36,927 nt of DNA, from contig CAKNOI010000012.1 of assembly GCA_930990125.1 (NCBI GenBank), positions 1 to 36,927 on the forward strand, in the 5' to 3' direction. The stretch comes from an uncultured Clostridiaceae bacterium. Its GTDB lineage: Bacteria > Bacillota > Clostridia > TANB77 > CAG-508. The translations under genes were made by a program, and so were the position numbers. Below, one piece after another: positions 8,216-16,684 of the stretch (its first letter is position 1; the number at the start of each line of letters is the position of its first letter). The notes below the pieces were generated by a model. It saw only the letters and a program-made list of their open reading frames with translations. It made no database searches and was not told the DNA's origin.

Positions 8216-9049
8216 ATGGATACAAACGAAATTTTAGAATTATTTTTATACTTTATTATTTACTCTTTTTTAGGATGGGTCTTAGAATCTGTATGTAAAA
8301 CCATATGGGAAAAGAAATTTGTAAATAGTGGCTTTTTACATGGGCCATTTTGCCCTATTTATGGTGCTGGAGCCATTATTATGATAGTATTCTTATCCCA
8401 TTTTAAAGATAATATTTTACTACTATTTTTAGTAGCCTTTGTTGTGTTAACCCTATGGGAATACATAGTAGGAGTACTATTAGAAAAACTATTTTCTACA
8501 CGCTACTGGGATTACTCTAACAATCGATTTAACTTTCAAGGAAGAATTTGTCTGTTAAACTCTTTTTATTGGGGTGTGTTAGGAGTAGTATTCACCCTAG
8601 GAATTCATCCTTTTGTAGCATCAAAAGTGGAGTTGATACCACAAAACATATTGCTATATAGTAATATTTTGCTATATGCCTATCTACTAGTAGACACCAT
8701 AGCCAGTGTGGTAAAAGTAAAGAATATCGATGTAAAATTAAAAACGATTACCGAACTAGGAGAAAACTTAAAAGAAAAGCTAGAGGAACTAAAAAATATT
8801 GGAGAAAGCTCTACCAAGGGAATTCATAAAGAACACATCCAGGAAAAAATAGAAGAACTTAAAATAAAGCAAAATCGATTAATTCGTAAACTATACAAAC
8901 ACACACTACGATTAAAGAAAGCATTCCCAACAATGAAATCAGAAAAAATTACAGAATTTTTAAACCAAAAAATAGATTTCTCTACCATAGAGAAAAAAGC
9001 AAAAGAGTATAAACAAAAAAGAAAACAAGCCAAGAAAAAGGAACAATAA
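8216..9049 (+). CDS. CmpB-type (ABC_trans_CmpB, PF06541-like) membrane protein
   Basis: This 277-residue polytopic protein is best started at ATG 8216 (MDTNEILEL), 5-6 bases after GAAAGGA. The longer upstream frame runs through the hairpin and overlaps the previous gene. The signature fits the CmpB family: SFLGWVLESV, FVNSGFLHGPFCPIYG and YWDYSNNRFNFQGRICL within about five membrane segments (residues ~5-170). The C-terminal third is a long Lys/Glu-rich coiled coil (residues ~185-277), likely cytoplasmic. Proteins of this family are annotated as putative ABC permeases, but transport is not proven and no ATPase gene is beside it. It is 17 bases from the following diguanylate cyclase gene and probably cotranscribed. 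Confidence 0.85.
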   Translation: MDTNEILELFLYFIIYSFLGWVLESVCKTIWEKKFVNSGFLHGPFCPIYGAGAIIMIVFLSHFKDNILLLFLVAFVVLTLWEYIVGVLLEKLFSTRYWDYSNNRFNFQGRICLLNSFYWGVLGVVFTLGIHPFVASKVELIPQNILLYSNILLYAYLLVDTIASVVKVKNIDVKLKTITELGENLKEKLEELKNIGESSTKGIHKEHIQEKIEELKIKQNRLIRKLYKHTLRLKKAFPTMKSEKITEFLNQKIDFSTIEKKAKEYKQKRKQAKKKEQ

Positions 9050-9066
9050 AAACAAAGGAGAACTAT

Positions 9067-9993
9067 ATGTTACAGGAGATTTATATTGTAGATAATGATG
9101 CAAAAGGGGTAAAAGAACTAAAAAGACTATTTGAAAATGAAAAGGAATTTATTTTTCGCAATGTAAAAACACAAAATTTAGAAGTGGCATTAAAAAATAT
9201 TCCATCTCTAATTATTATCAACGAAGATACCATTGATGAAAACATAATAGATGTATGTAAAAAGATAAGAGAAAATGAAGACAATAGCATTACTCCTATT
9301 ATTGTAGCATCTTCAAACATGGAAAAACAACATCGTATAGACATTCTAAAGCTAAATATTGAATATTATTTGTTAAAACCAGTAGATGAAAAATACTTAT
9401 ATTATACAATAAAAAATATCATCCGACTCATTTATACCAATCGTAAAGTAAGCCCACTTACCGGACTTCCAGGAAATGTACAAATACAAGCAGAACTCAA
9501 AAAACACTTATTAAAAAAGGAAGAATTTACTGTACTATATTTTGATTTAGACAATTTTAAAGCATATAACGATGTATATGGTTTTTTACGAGGAGACGAG
9601 ATTATAAAATTTACAGCAAGAACCATTTTAAATAATATTCACCAAGCAAATTGCGAAGAAGCCTTTGTAGGCCACATAGGAGGAGACGACTTTGTAGCCA
9701 TTATCCAATCAAAAGAATACGAAACCATCTGCCAAAACATCATAAACGAATTTGATACTGGAATTTTAAAATACTTTACCGAAACAGATAAAGAAAGAGG
9801 CTATGTAGAATGTGCCAATAGAAAAGGTATTATAGAACAATACCCACTAACCTCTATTTCTATAGGAGTAGTCGTAGCCGATAAAAACAGATTTGCCAAC
9901 ATACTAGAAATTGGTGAAGTAGGAGCAGCTGTAAAACATGTAGCAAAAGTATCCATGGGAAGTACCTATGCGATAGACAGAAGAAAAAATTAA
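9067..9993 (+). CDS. Degenerate REC domain fused to a GGDEF diguanylate cyclase
   Basis: This 308-residue cytoplasmic protein starts at an ATG behind AAAGGAG. Residues ~3-120 resemble a response-regulator receiver (IYIVDND start; YYLLKPVDE with the conserved Lys near the end). At the usual phospho-Asp position the strand reads SLIIINED, with Asn instead of Asp, so phosphorylation is doubtful. Residues ~130-305 form a GGDEF domain: LTGLPGN, FDLDNFKAYNDVYG, and GGDDF at 205-209, an active-type signature. The RxxD inhibitory site expected shortly before GGDDF is absent (NCEE there). It should make cyclic di-GMP, which in Clostridia often controls surface adhesins; a link to the surrounding surface genes is inference. 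Confidence 0.9.
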   Translation: MLQEIYIVDNDAKGVKELKRLFENEKEFIFRNVKTQNLEVALKNIPSLIIINEDTIDENIIDVCKKIRENEDNSITPIIVASSNMEKQHRIDILKLNIEYYLLKPVDEKYLYYTIKNIIRLIYTNRKVSPLTGLPGNVQIQAELKKHLLKKEEFTVLYFDLDNFKAYNDVYGFLRGDEIIKFTARTILNNIHQANCEEAFVGHIGGDDFVAIIQSKEYETICQNIINEFDTGILKYFTETDKERGYVECANRKGIIEQYPLTSISIGVVVADKNRFANILEIGEVGAAVKHVAKVSMGSTYAIDRRKN

Positions 9994-10035
9994 ACACTTT
10001 GTGTTGAAGAGGGTGTCCTGAAATAGGAGCTCAAG

Positions 10036-10077
10036 AAACAAAAAATCCAGCTCGATAAGAGTTGGATTTTTTGTTTT
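10036..10077 (+). terminator. Strong intrinsic terminator after the diguanylate cyclase gene
   Basis: A long stem (AAACAAAAAATCCAGCTC with GAGTTGGATTTTTTGTTT, one G-T pair) closes on GATAA and contains the T run. Confidence 0.85.
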
Positions 10078-10080
10078 AAA

Positions 10081-10221
10081 AACTCTGTTATATTTTTTGA
10101 GATAGCCATAGCATCCGGACTAGACAGCAGAGACAGAATAGTAGTAGGTATTGTAGAACTAGTAATAGCTATCACCATAGGCATGTTAGTAAGTTATCGC
10201 AAGAAGAACAAAAAGAAATAA
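10081..10221 (+). pseudogene. Remnant of a C-terminal membrane anchor
   Basis: An open frame ending at TAA 10219-10221 reads SGLDSRDRIVVG, then a hydrophobic stretch (IVELVIAITIGMLV) and a basic tail (SYRKKNKKK). This is the layout of a Gram-positive wall- or membrane-anchor terminus. There is no start codon or ribosome site, and the frame runs back into the terminator, so it looks like the tail of a deleted surface protein. The source gene cannot be identified. Confidence 0.4.
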
Positions 10222-10235
10222 AAGGGTAATATAGT

Positions 10236-10272
10236 AAAAAGAGGATTCCTAAATAAAGGATATCCTCTTTTT
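10236..10272 (+). terminator. Intrinsic terminator after the anchor remnant
   Basis: AAAAAGAGGAT (10236-10246) pairs with ATCCTCTTTTT (10262-10272), with a further TCCT/AGGA pairing inside. It probably belonged to the lost gene whose tail precedes it. Confidence 0.75.
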
Positions 10273-10295
10273 GGTAAAAATAGCTAATTTACTAG

Positions 10296-10324
10296 TTGCT
10301 ATTTCAGAGGATTTATGATTTAAT
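10296..10324 (+). promoter_or_regulatory. Promoter for the MNT/HEPN pair
   Basis: TTGCTA (10296-10301), 17-base spacer, TTTAAT (10319-10324) with TGA directly before it as extended -10. Confidence 0.45.
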
Positions 10325-10346
10325 GTAAATAGAAGGAGGAGTACGT

Positions 10347-10682
10347 ATGACAAATAAAATTGATACTATCATAAATAAATTTGTTACAGAAGTGTCTAAT
10401 TTAATAGGAAATAGACTAAAAAAAGTCATATTATATGGTTCTTATGCAAGAGGAGACTATAATGTAAATTCTGACTTAGATATCATGATACTGACTGACT
10501 TTACGGAAGAAGAACTGGTAGAATATAGAATGAAAATACGAGATATTGCTTGTGATATAGAACTAGAAAATGATATCGTAATTTCTCCAGTTGTCAGAAA
10601 CCTTGAAAAATATAATGAGAGAATTAATGTGATACCATTTTATACAAATGTTCAAAAAGAAGGAGTGGTAATACGTGGCTGA
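10347..10682 (+). CDS. MNT-domain minimal nucleotidyltransferase (antitoxin of a HEPN/MNT pair)
   Basis: This 111-residue protein starts at an ATG behind AGAAGGAGGAG. It has the pol-beta-like core LYGSYARGDYNVNSDLDIMI. Gly31-Ser32 and Asp43/Asp45 form the GSX10DXD motif that binds metal and nucleotide. In studied MNT/HEPN pairs the MNT protein silences the HEPN RNase, in some by adding AMP to it. The reading frame overlaps the next gene by 8 bases, so the two are translationally coupled. It has its own promoter and sits downstream of a gene remnant, fitting a mobile small cassette. Confidence 0.88.
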   Translation: MTNKIDTIINKFVTEVSNLIGNRLKKVILYGSYARGDYNVNSDLDIMILTDFTEEELVEYRMKIRDIACDIELENDIVISPVVRNLEKYNERINVIPFYTNVQKEGVVIRG

Positions 10683-11088
10683 AGAAATTACAGTAAGTGG
10701 ATTTGCCAAATATCGATTAGAAAGAGCAAAACAAGATTTATCGGATGCAGAATTTAGTTATAAAAATAGAAGATACTTAAATGCAAACAATAGAGCATAC
10801 TATGCTATCTTTCATGCAATTAAAGCCGTACTTGCTTTAGAAAGAGTTGATTTTAAGAGACATAAAGATGTTTTAGCCTATTTTAATCAACACTATATTA
10901 AAACAGAAAAGTTTCCTAAAATGATAGGTAAAAAAATAAGCCAAGCAAGCAAAGTAAGAGAAGATAGCGATTATGATGACGAATTTATTCCAACAGATGA
11001 AGAAACAAGATTACAAATAGTTACCGCAAGGGAATTAATTGAATTAGTAGAAAATTACTTAAAAGAGAAATCTACTCCAAACCAATAA
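10675..11088 (+). CDS. HEPN-domain protein, UPF0332-like (putative RNase toxin)
   Basis: This 137-residue all-helical protein begins at a GTG (10675) inside the end of the MNT gene, with AAGGAG about 9 bases upstream. The helix reading NNRAYYAIFHAIKAVLAL carries Arg40 and His47, matching the RX4-6H active-site pattern of HEPN ribonucleases. The later VREDSDYDDEF is typical of this family. With the preceding nucleotidyltransferase it forms a two-gene toxin-antitoxin or defence module. Toxicity and RNA target are inferred from the family. Confidence 0.88.
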   Translation: MAEEITVSGFAKYRLERAKQDLSDAEFSYKNRRYLNANNRAYYAIFHAIKAVLALERVDFKRHKDVLAYFNQHYIKTEKFPKMIGKKISQASKVREDSDYDDEFIPTDEETRLQIVTARELIELVENYLKEKSTPNQ

Positions 11089-11107
11089 TTTTTACATAAA
11101 GTCCAAG

Positions 11108-11153
11108 CACCTCTACATATACTTAAGTAAAAGTATATGCAAGAGGTGTTTTT
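11108..11153 (+). terminator. Terminator hairpin that also covers the next gene's ribosome site
   Basis: CACCTCT (11108-11114) pairs with AGAGGTG (11142-11148), and CATATACTT with AAGTATATG inside, followed by TTTTT. AGAGGTG is also the only good ribosome binding box for the ATG at 11154, so the hairpin can both end upstream transcripts and hide the start of the amidase gene. Confidence 0.75.
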
Positions 11154-11879
11154 ATGGTTATCTTAAGAAAAAAGCGAATGATAGCACTATCTGTTCTGCT
11201 TTTATTTTGCTTATCTGTTGGACTATTATTTTCTAGCCAAAAGAAAGAAGATACTGTTTCTACGGTTTCGCTTCCAGTTAGCAACAAAACGATTATTTTA
11301 GATGCAGGGCATGGAGTACCAGATGAAGGGGCACAAAGCAGTAATGGTACAACAGAAGCCCAAACGAATTTGAAAATTGTATTAAAACTACAAAACTTGT
11401 TAGAACAAAGTGGAGCAGAGGTATTATTAACGAGGTCAGACGAAAATGCTATTTATGACTTAGATAGTGATACCTTAAAACAAAAGAAAATATCTGACAT
11501 CCATAACCGTGTAAAAATAGGAAACGAAAACAGTGCGGATATTTTTGTATCTATACACTTAAATAAAATTCTACAAGAACAATATTGGGGCTGGCAATGT
11601 TTTTATCAAGAGGGAAAAGAACAAAGTATTCAGCTTGCGAAATCTATCCAAACAAACCTAAATGAGGCTATTCAAAAAGAAAATAAAAGAGTAGCCATGA
11701 AGTTAGACAATGTTTATATTATGAAACATGTAGAAATCCCTACTTCTATTGTAGAATGTGGCTTCTTATCCAATAAAGAAGAAGAACAACTACTCTTACA
11801 AGACGAATACCAAGACAAACTAGCATGGGGAATTTATACCGGCATTATGGACTATTTTTATGAAAGAGAAAAAAATTAA
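11154..11879 (+). CDS. cwlD: CwlD-type N-acetylmuramoyl-L-alanine amidase
   Basis: This 241-residue protein has an N-terminal signal anchor (residues ~9-27) and an Amidase_3 catalytic domain (~45-237). It should cut the bond between muramic acid and the first L-Ala of peptidoglycan; CwlD does this when muramic lactam is made in the spore cortex. Zinc and catalytic residues are visible: His53 in DAGHG, Glu68 in TTEAQTNLKI, His135 in SIHLN and Glu201 in VECGFLSN. Overall length, single domain and the YQDKLAWGIYTGI end match CwlD. The first ATG (11154) is chosen because AGAGGTG lies 5 bases upstream, within the hairpin stem. It is a single-gene unit followed by its own terminator. A vegetative amidase of the same fold is the alternative. 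Confidence 0.8.
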   Translation: MVILRKKRMIALSVLLLFCLSVGLLFSSQKKEDTVSTVSLPVSNKTIILDAGHGVPDEGAQSSNGTTEAQTNLKIVLKLQNLLEQSGAEVLLTRSDENAIYDLDSDTLKQKKISDIHNRVKIGNENSADIFVSIHLNKILQEQYWGWQCFYQEGKEQSIQLAKSIQTNLNEAIQKENKRVAMKLDNVYIMKHVEIPTSIVECGFLSNKEEEQLLLQDEYQDKLAWGIYTGIMDYFYEREKN

Positions 11880-11911
11880 AAGAAAGTTTTAAGTCTAAAA
11901 CTTTCTTTTTT
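11878..11911 (+). terminator. Intrinsic terminator after cwlD
   Basis: AGAAAGTTTT (11881-11890) pairs with AAAACTTTCT (11897-11906) around a 6-base loop and continues into Ts. Confidence 0.85.
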
Positions 11912-12167
11912 CATGGAGCAAAATTCTAAAATTTCCTACGGATACCAATAATAGAAGGAAAAAGAAACTAAGAAAAAGCCTGGAAAATGTAACAAGAATG
12001 TAAACAAAATGATAAAATTCGAAGGAAAAACTCACAAAAGGTCTATCCGTATAAAAGTGGAAAATATGGTTTGTAATAATCCGTCCAATTGGTAAAACCT
12101 ACTATTTACCTATATTTTAAAAAGTGCTACCATAAAATAGAATAGATAGCAAAAGGAGTAGGAGATT

Positions 12168-15100
12168 ATGATGAAGAAAAAGATAATTTGTATTTTTATC
12201 ATTTTTGCAATTGCATGTAACTTCCTTTTACCAATAGTAAGTGTTGGCGCAGAAACAACCAAAGAGCAAACTAACAAAAGCAAGACTACCAATGAAGTAG
12301 AAACAACGCAAAAGAGAGAGACAACACAAAAGGAAGAAACAAAACAAGCAAATAGTCAGACTGAAACAGTAAAACAAGAAGAGGAAAAAGTAGAAGAGTC
12401 TAAAAAAGAGGAAACAAACAAACAGACTTCTAATGCTATTTTAACGTCTTCTGAATATTTAGTATCTGAGCTATATCATTTTGTTGCTAGAATTTTGCCA
12501 GGCACTCCAGTAAAGAATTTTAAAGAAAATTTAGATGGAGAAGTAAGCAAACTACATGTATATAGTAAAGACGGAAAAGAAGAAATTACTTCAGGAAACG
12601 TTAGTACACAAATGCAAGTAAAGCAAGATAATAATCCTACTACTTATGATTTAAGCGTTATAGGGGATATTAATGGAGATGGACAAGCAAATCAAATTGA
12701 CTTGAATTTGCTTATTAAACATATTATCGGATTAAAGGGGAAAGAGTTAACCGGCATCTATTATAGAGCAGGAGATTTAACAGGAGATAGCCTAGTAGAC
12801 CAAAGAGATATTAATGTTATTATTCGCTACATTGTATTTGGAGAGTTGGACATTCCAGAAATAGAAAGACCAAAAACTCCAACAATCACTGTAGTATCCG
12901 GAGAAAAAGTAGGAGAAAACTATGTAAGTGGTGTAACCTTAAAAATTACATCCAATGAAAAAGATAGTGTTAAAACAACCTACCTTGTTTCTGGTTCTGA
13001 AACAAAAGAAGAAACAGAAATTCCAAAAGATGGAGTTCTTACCTTTACTAAAAAAGGAATGTACCAAATCCTTGCTTATACCTATTCAAAAGATGGCGTA
13101 AAATCTATGCCAGCTAAAATAAATATTAATATACAAAACGGAGGACCAAATATTACTTTTGCACCAAATGGAAACACGACATGGAAAACCAAACAAACCA
13201 CCAAAGTAACAATAGAAGATGTAGGAACAGGAATTAAAGCAGATTCTTTAAAATATGCATGGGTACAAGGAGATAAAAAACTTACTGCAGAAGAAATTAC
13301 TACTCCATTTAAGAGTGGACAAGATATAAGCCTAGAAAAGGGAACCGGTAATGATTGGCATCTTTGGATTTTAGCAGAAGATGAAAGAGGAAACCAAAAC
13401 ATTATGGTATCCGAAAGTTTTTATTTGGATAATACAGACCCAGAAGCAGGAACAGTAGTACTTACCCAAAATTCACCAGATGGCAAAGAATATAAAGAAA
13501 ATACCATTACAAGCCAAAACGTATATGTAAAATTAGTAAATGGAACAGATGTAGGAAGCGGTCATAAGAAAACAACCTATGAGGTAACAGGAGCAAATAC
13601 CGTACCAGCAGGTACAACAAAAGATGCGGTATTAACCAAAGAAGGTACTAGTAAATTAGTAGTAACAACAGAAGATAATGCTGGAAATGTTACCACAAGA
13701 ACCTATACAATAAAAATTAGTAAATCTGCATTAGAAGCTAGCATTTTAACAGAAAAAGAACTAACCAATGCAGAAACAATTTCCTACACCATTGTATTTA
13801 ACAAAAATGTAGTAGGATTTACAAAAGAAGACATACAAATAGAAAACGGAACTCTACAAACATTTAAGCAAGAAGATGAAACAACCTTTACTATTACAGT
13901 AGCAACCGAAGAAAAACAAAGCAATGTACAAGTTGTTACAATACAAGAGGGTTCTTGCAAAGATGAAATAGGAAATAGCAACAAAAAAATAACAACATCT
14001 GTAACAGTAGATAGAGTAAAACCAACGGCTACCATAACACCAAATGATGGAACAATAGCAAGAAATCATACTGTTACCGTAAGTCTTTCTGATGCAGGAG
14101 CAGGACTTTCTGAACAAAATAGTTATCAATACTATGTATCTACGAAAGAAGACGCTCTAGAAGGAGGAGCTTGGACAGATTATGAGCCAGGAAAAGCCTT
14201 TACCGTAGGGGAAGGATTAACCGGTACCTATTATATTCATTTGAAAACCATTTCCGATAAAGCAGGAAATACATTAGATGCAGTAAGTAAAGCCTATATT
14301 TTTGATAATACAGCACCACAAGTAACTTTTGCAGAAAACGGAAATACGGCATGGCAAAAAAATCATGGAACAGCTGTAACAGTAGAGGATAAAGGAGGAA
14401 GCACCTTAGATGTCAACTCTCTAAAATACATGTGGTCTGACAATACCCTTCCACCAGCAGAAAATAGTTTTACACAAACTTTCCAAAACGGACAAGAAAT
14501 AAAGAAATCCAATGGAAGTAGTTCAAACTATTATTTATGGATTTTAGCAAAAGATACATTAGGAAATACACAAATTACAAGAAGTAATGGGTTTGCCATA
14601 GATAACACAGCACCAACAGCAGGAACAGTTGTATTAACCAAAGAAAATGCAGAAGGGGAACAATATGTGGAAAACACAGTTACAAACCAAAGCATTTATG
14701 TGGTATTACAAGACGGAACAGACTTAGACAGCGGACATAGTAAAACAACTTATGAAGTAACAGGAGCAAATACCGTACCAGCAGGTACAACAGAACCTAC
14801 GTTATTAGCAAATGAAGGACACAGTACCATTGTTGTTACAACAGTAGATAAGGTAGGAAATACATCTACTAGAAGTTATACGGTAAAAATAGATAAAGTA
14901 TTGCCAGTAGCAAGTGTTACAACATTTATTGCAAGTCCTACTAGTTCAGAAAAAATACTATACACTATCAACTTTACAAAACCAGTAAATGGATTTACAG
15001 CAGACGACATTACAGTAATAAATGGTGTAAAAGGAATTTTAAGCAAGATAAGTGATAGCCAATACCAACTAGAAGTAGGAACCAGTGCAAACCAACATAA

Positions 15101-16664
15101 CATACAAGAAGTGCAAATACCAGCAGGAGTATGCCATGACATGGCAGGAAACCCAAATACAGAAACAAGCTATAAACTAGAAATAGATAGAGTTGCACCA
15201 ACAATATCTGTAACACCATATGGAAGTACGAATGCACAAAGAGCAGAAGTAACGATTACTGTAGGAGATGTAGGAAGTGGATTAATAGAAACAAATATCT
15301 ACCAATACTATGTTTCTACCAGTCCAACAGAAACAGTAGGAGGAAACTGGATTGCCTATGAAAGTGGTGTTCCATTTGAAATAGGAGAAGGAATCACAGG
15401 AACAGTATATATTCACATAAGAGGAATTATGGATAAAGCAGGAAACGCTGCCGAAGAAGTAATTACAAGTGCTTTTATCTTTAGTAATGATGGGCCAACA
15501 GTGCAATTTGTAACCAATGGAAGTACAACATGGGCACAATCTCATTCTACAGTAGTAAATGTAATACAAGCAGGAGCAGCAGTAGATGCGTCTAGTTTAA
15601 AATATGTATGGACACAAAGTACTACTCCTCCAAATGTTACCAACTTTGTAGATAGCTTTACAAGTGGAGATACCATTACCTTAGATAAAGTAACCGGAAA
15701 CAATTGGTACTTATGGGTGATAGCGCAAGATACGTTAGGTAACATGACTTTTACCAGAAGTGAAGCATTTTACCTAGATAATGAGGCACCTGTTGCAGGT
15801 ACTATGATTATGAAAGAGGAAAACGCACAAGGACCAGAGTATAAAGCAGAAGATGTAACAGATAAAGATTTGTACATAGAATTAGCAGCAGGACAAGAAA
15901 ATGAAAGTGGAATTAAGTCTAATAGCTATGAGGTAACAGGAGCAAACACTGTACCAGCAGGTACAACAGAGCCTACGATATTAAGAAACAAAGGAACCAG
16001 TGTTATTACGGTAACAACAGTAGATTTAGCAGGAAATACTTCTGTAAGAACGTATACTATTTACCAAGATAAAACAGGACCAACTATTGAGTTTGTAACA
16101 AATGGAAATAGTGGATGGAGTCAAGAACAAAGTACGGTTGTTATTGTAGAAGATGCAGGAGGAAGTGCCGTAGATGCAGCAAGTCTAAAATATGTATGGA
16201 CACATTCTACTACTCAGCCAAGTGAAGATGAATTTATTCACACATTCTCTAATGGTTCTGAAGTATTAAATGAAGACGGAGAAACCGGAAATAATTGGTA
16301 CTTGTGGGTATGGGCAAAAGACTTGCTAGGAAATGAAACCATAGCAAGAAGTAATTCATTCTATATTGATAATACACCACCAGAAATTCATGAAGTAGAT
16401 GCAAGTATTAAAACAGATACAGCAGTCTATATCCAAGTAACAGACATTACCGATGTGGGAATTGGAAAAGTAGGAATGATGTATCAATACTATTGTAGTG
16501 CAACAGATGAATGGTCTAGCTGGACGGTTTCATCAGAATATATTATAGGTGAGTTAGAACCAGATACAACCTATACCTTTAAGGTAAGAGCAAAGGACGC
16601 AGCAGATAACGAATCCGAAGAGTTCGAGTTTGAAGTAACAACCGAACCAAAACAAGGAAATTAG
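12168..16664 (+). CDS. Large secreted Ig-repeat protein with N-terminal dockerin-like module
   Basis: This 1498-residue protein has AAAAGGAGTAGGAG upstream of tandem ATGs. Residues 1-28 are a signal peptide, ~29-90 a Thr/Glu/Lys-rich linker, and ~95-160 a small beta domain (PGTPVKNFKENL, LHVYSKDGKEEITSG) of the kind often found before dockerins. Residues ~163-228 are a dockerin-like pair of calcium loops: GDINGDGQANQIDLNLLIKHI and GDLTGDSLVDQRDINVIIRYI. Many Ig-like modules follow, including four blocks marked by NGNTTW or variants and three identical YEVTGANTVPAGTT segments. A fibronectin-III-like domain ends the chain (ELEPDTTYTFKVRAKDAADN). There is no wall anchor, so surface retention probably depends on the dockerin; the LPKTG cohesin-like protein at 23293 is the obvious partner. 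It is first in an operon with the 16685 and 19454 genes. Confidence 0.9.
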   Translation: MMKKKIICIFIIFAIACNFLLPIVSVGAETTKEQTNKSKTTNEVETTQKRETTQKEETKQANSQTETVKQEEEKVEESKKEETNKQTSNAILTSSEYLVSELYHFVARILPGTPVKNFKENLDGEVSKLHVYSKDGKEEITSGNVSTQMQVKQDNNPTTYDLSVIGDINGDGQANQIDLNLLIKHIIGLKGKELTGIYYRAGDLTGDSLVDQRDINVIIRYIVFGELDIPEIERPKTPTITVVSGEKVGENYVSGVTLKITSNEKDSVKTTYLVSGSETKEETEIPKDGVLTFTKKGMYQILAYTYSKDGVKSMPAKININIQNGGPNITFAPNGNTTWKTKQTTKVTIEDVGTGIKADSLKYAWVQGDKKLTAEEITTPFKSGQDISLEKGTGNDWHLWILAEDERGNQNIMVSESFYLDNTDPEAGTVVLTQNSPDGKEYKENTITSQNVYVKLVNGTDVGSGHKKTTYEVTGANTVPAGTTKDAVLTKEGTSKLVVTTEDNAGNVTTRTYTIKISKSALEASILTEKELTNAETISYTIVFNKNVVGFTKEDIQIENGTLQTFKQEDETTFTITVATEEKQSNVQVVTIQEGSCKDEIGNSNKKITTSVTVDRVKPTATITPNDGTIARNHTVTVSLSDAGAGLSEQNSYQYYVSTKEDALEGGAWTDYEPGKAFTVGEGLTGTYYIHLKTISDKAGNTLDAVSKAYIFDNTAPQVTFAENGNTAWQKNHGTAVTVEDKGGSTLDVNSLKYMWSDNTLPPAENSFTQTFQNGQEIKKSNGSSSNYYLWILAKDTLGNTQITRSNGFAIDNTAPTAGTVVLTKENAEGEQYVENTVTNQSIYVVLQDGTDLDSGHSKTTYEVTGANTVPAGTTEPTLLANEGHSTIVVTTVDKVGNTSTRSYTVKIDKVLPVASVTTFIASPTSSEKILYTINFTKPVNGFTADDITVINGVKGILSKISDSQYQLEVGTSANQHNIQEVQIPAGVCHDMAGNPNTETSYKLEIDRVAPTISVTPYGSTNAQRAEVTITVGDVGSGLIETNIYQYYVSTSPTETVGGNWIAYESGVPFEIGEGITGTVYIHIRGIMDKAGNAAEEVITSAFIFSNDGPTVQFVTNGSTTWAQSHSTVVNVIQAGAAVDASSLKYVWTQSTTPPNVTNFVDSFTSGDTITLDKVTGNNWYLWVIAQDTLGNMTFTRSEAFYLDNEAPVAGTMIMKEENAQGPEYKAEDVTDKDLYIELAAGQENESGIKSNSYEVTGANTVPAGTTEPTILRNKGTSVITVTTVDLAGNTSVRTYTIYQDKTGPTIEFVTNGNSGWSQEQSTVVIVEDAGGSAVDAASLKYVWTHSTTQPSEDEFIHTFSNGSEVLNEDGETGNNWYLWVWAKDLLGNETIARSNSFYIDNTPPEIHEVDASIKTDTAVYIQVTDITDVGIGKVGMMYQYYCSATDEWSSWTVSSEYIIGELEPDTTYTFKVRAKDAADNESEEFEFEVTTEPKQGN

Positions 16665-16684
16665 GAATAAGGAGGTAAGAAAAA

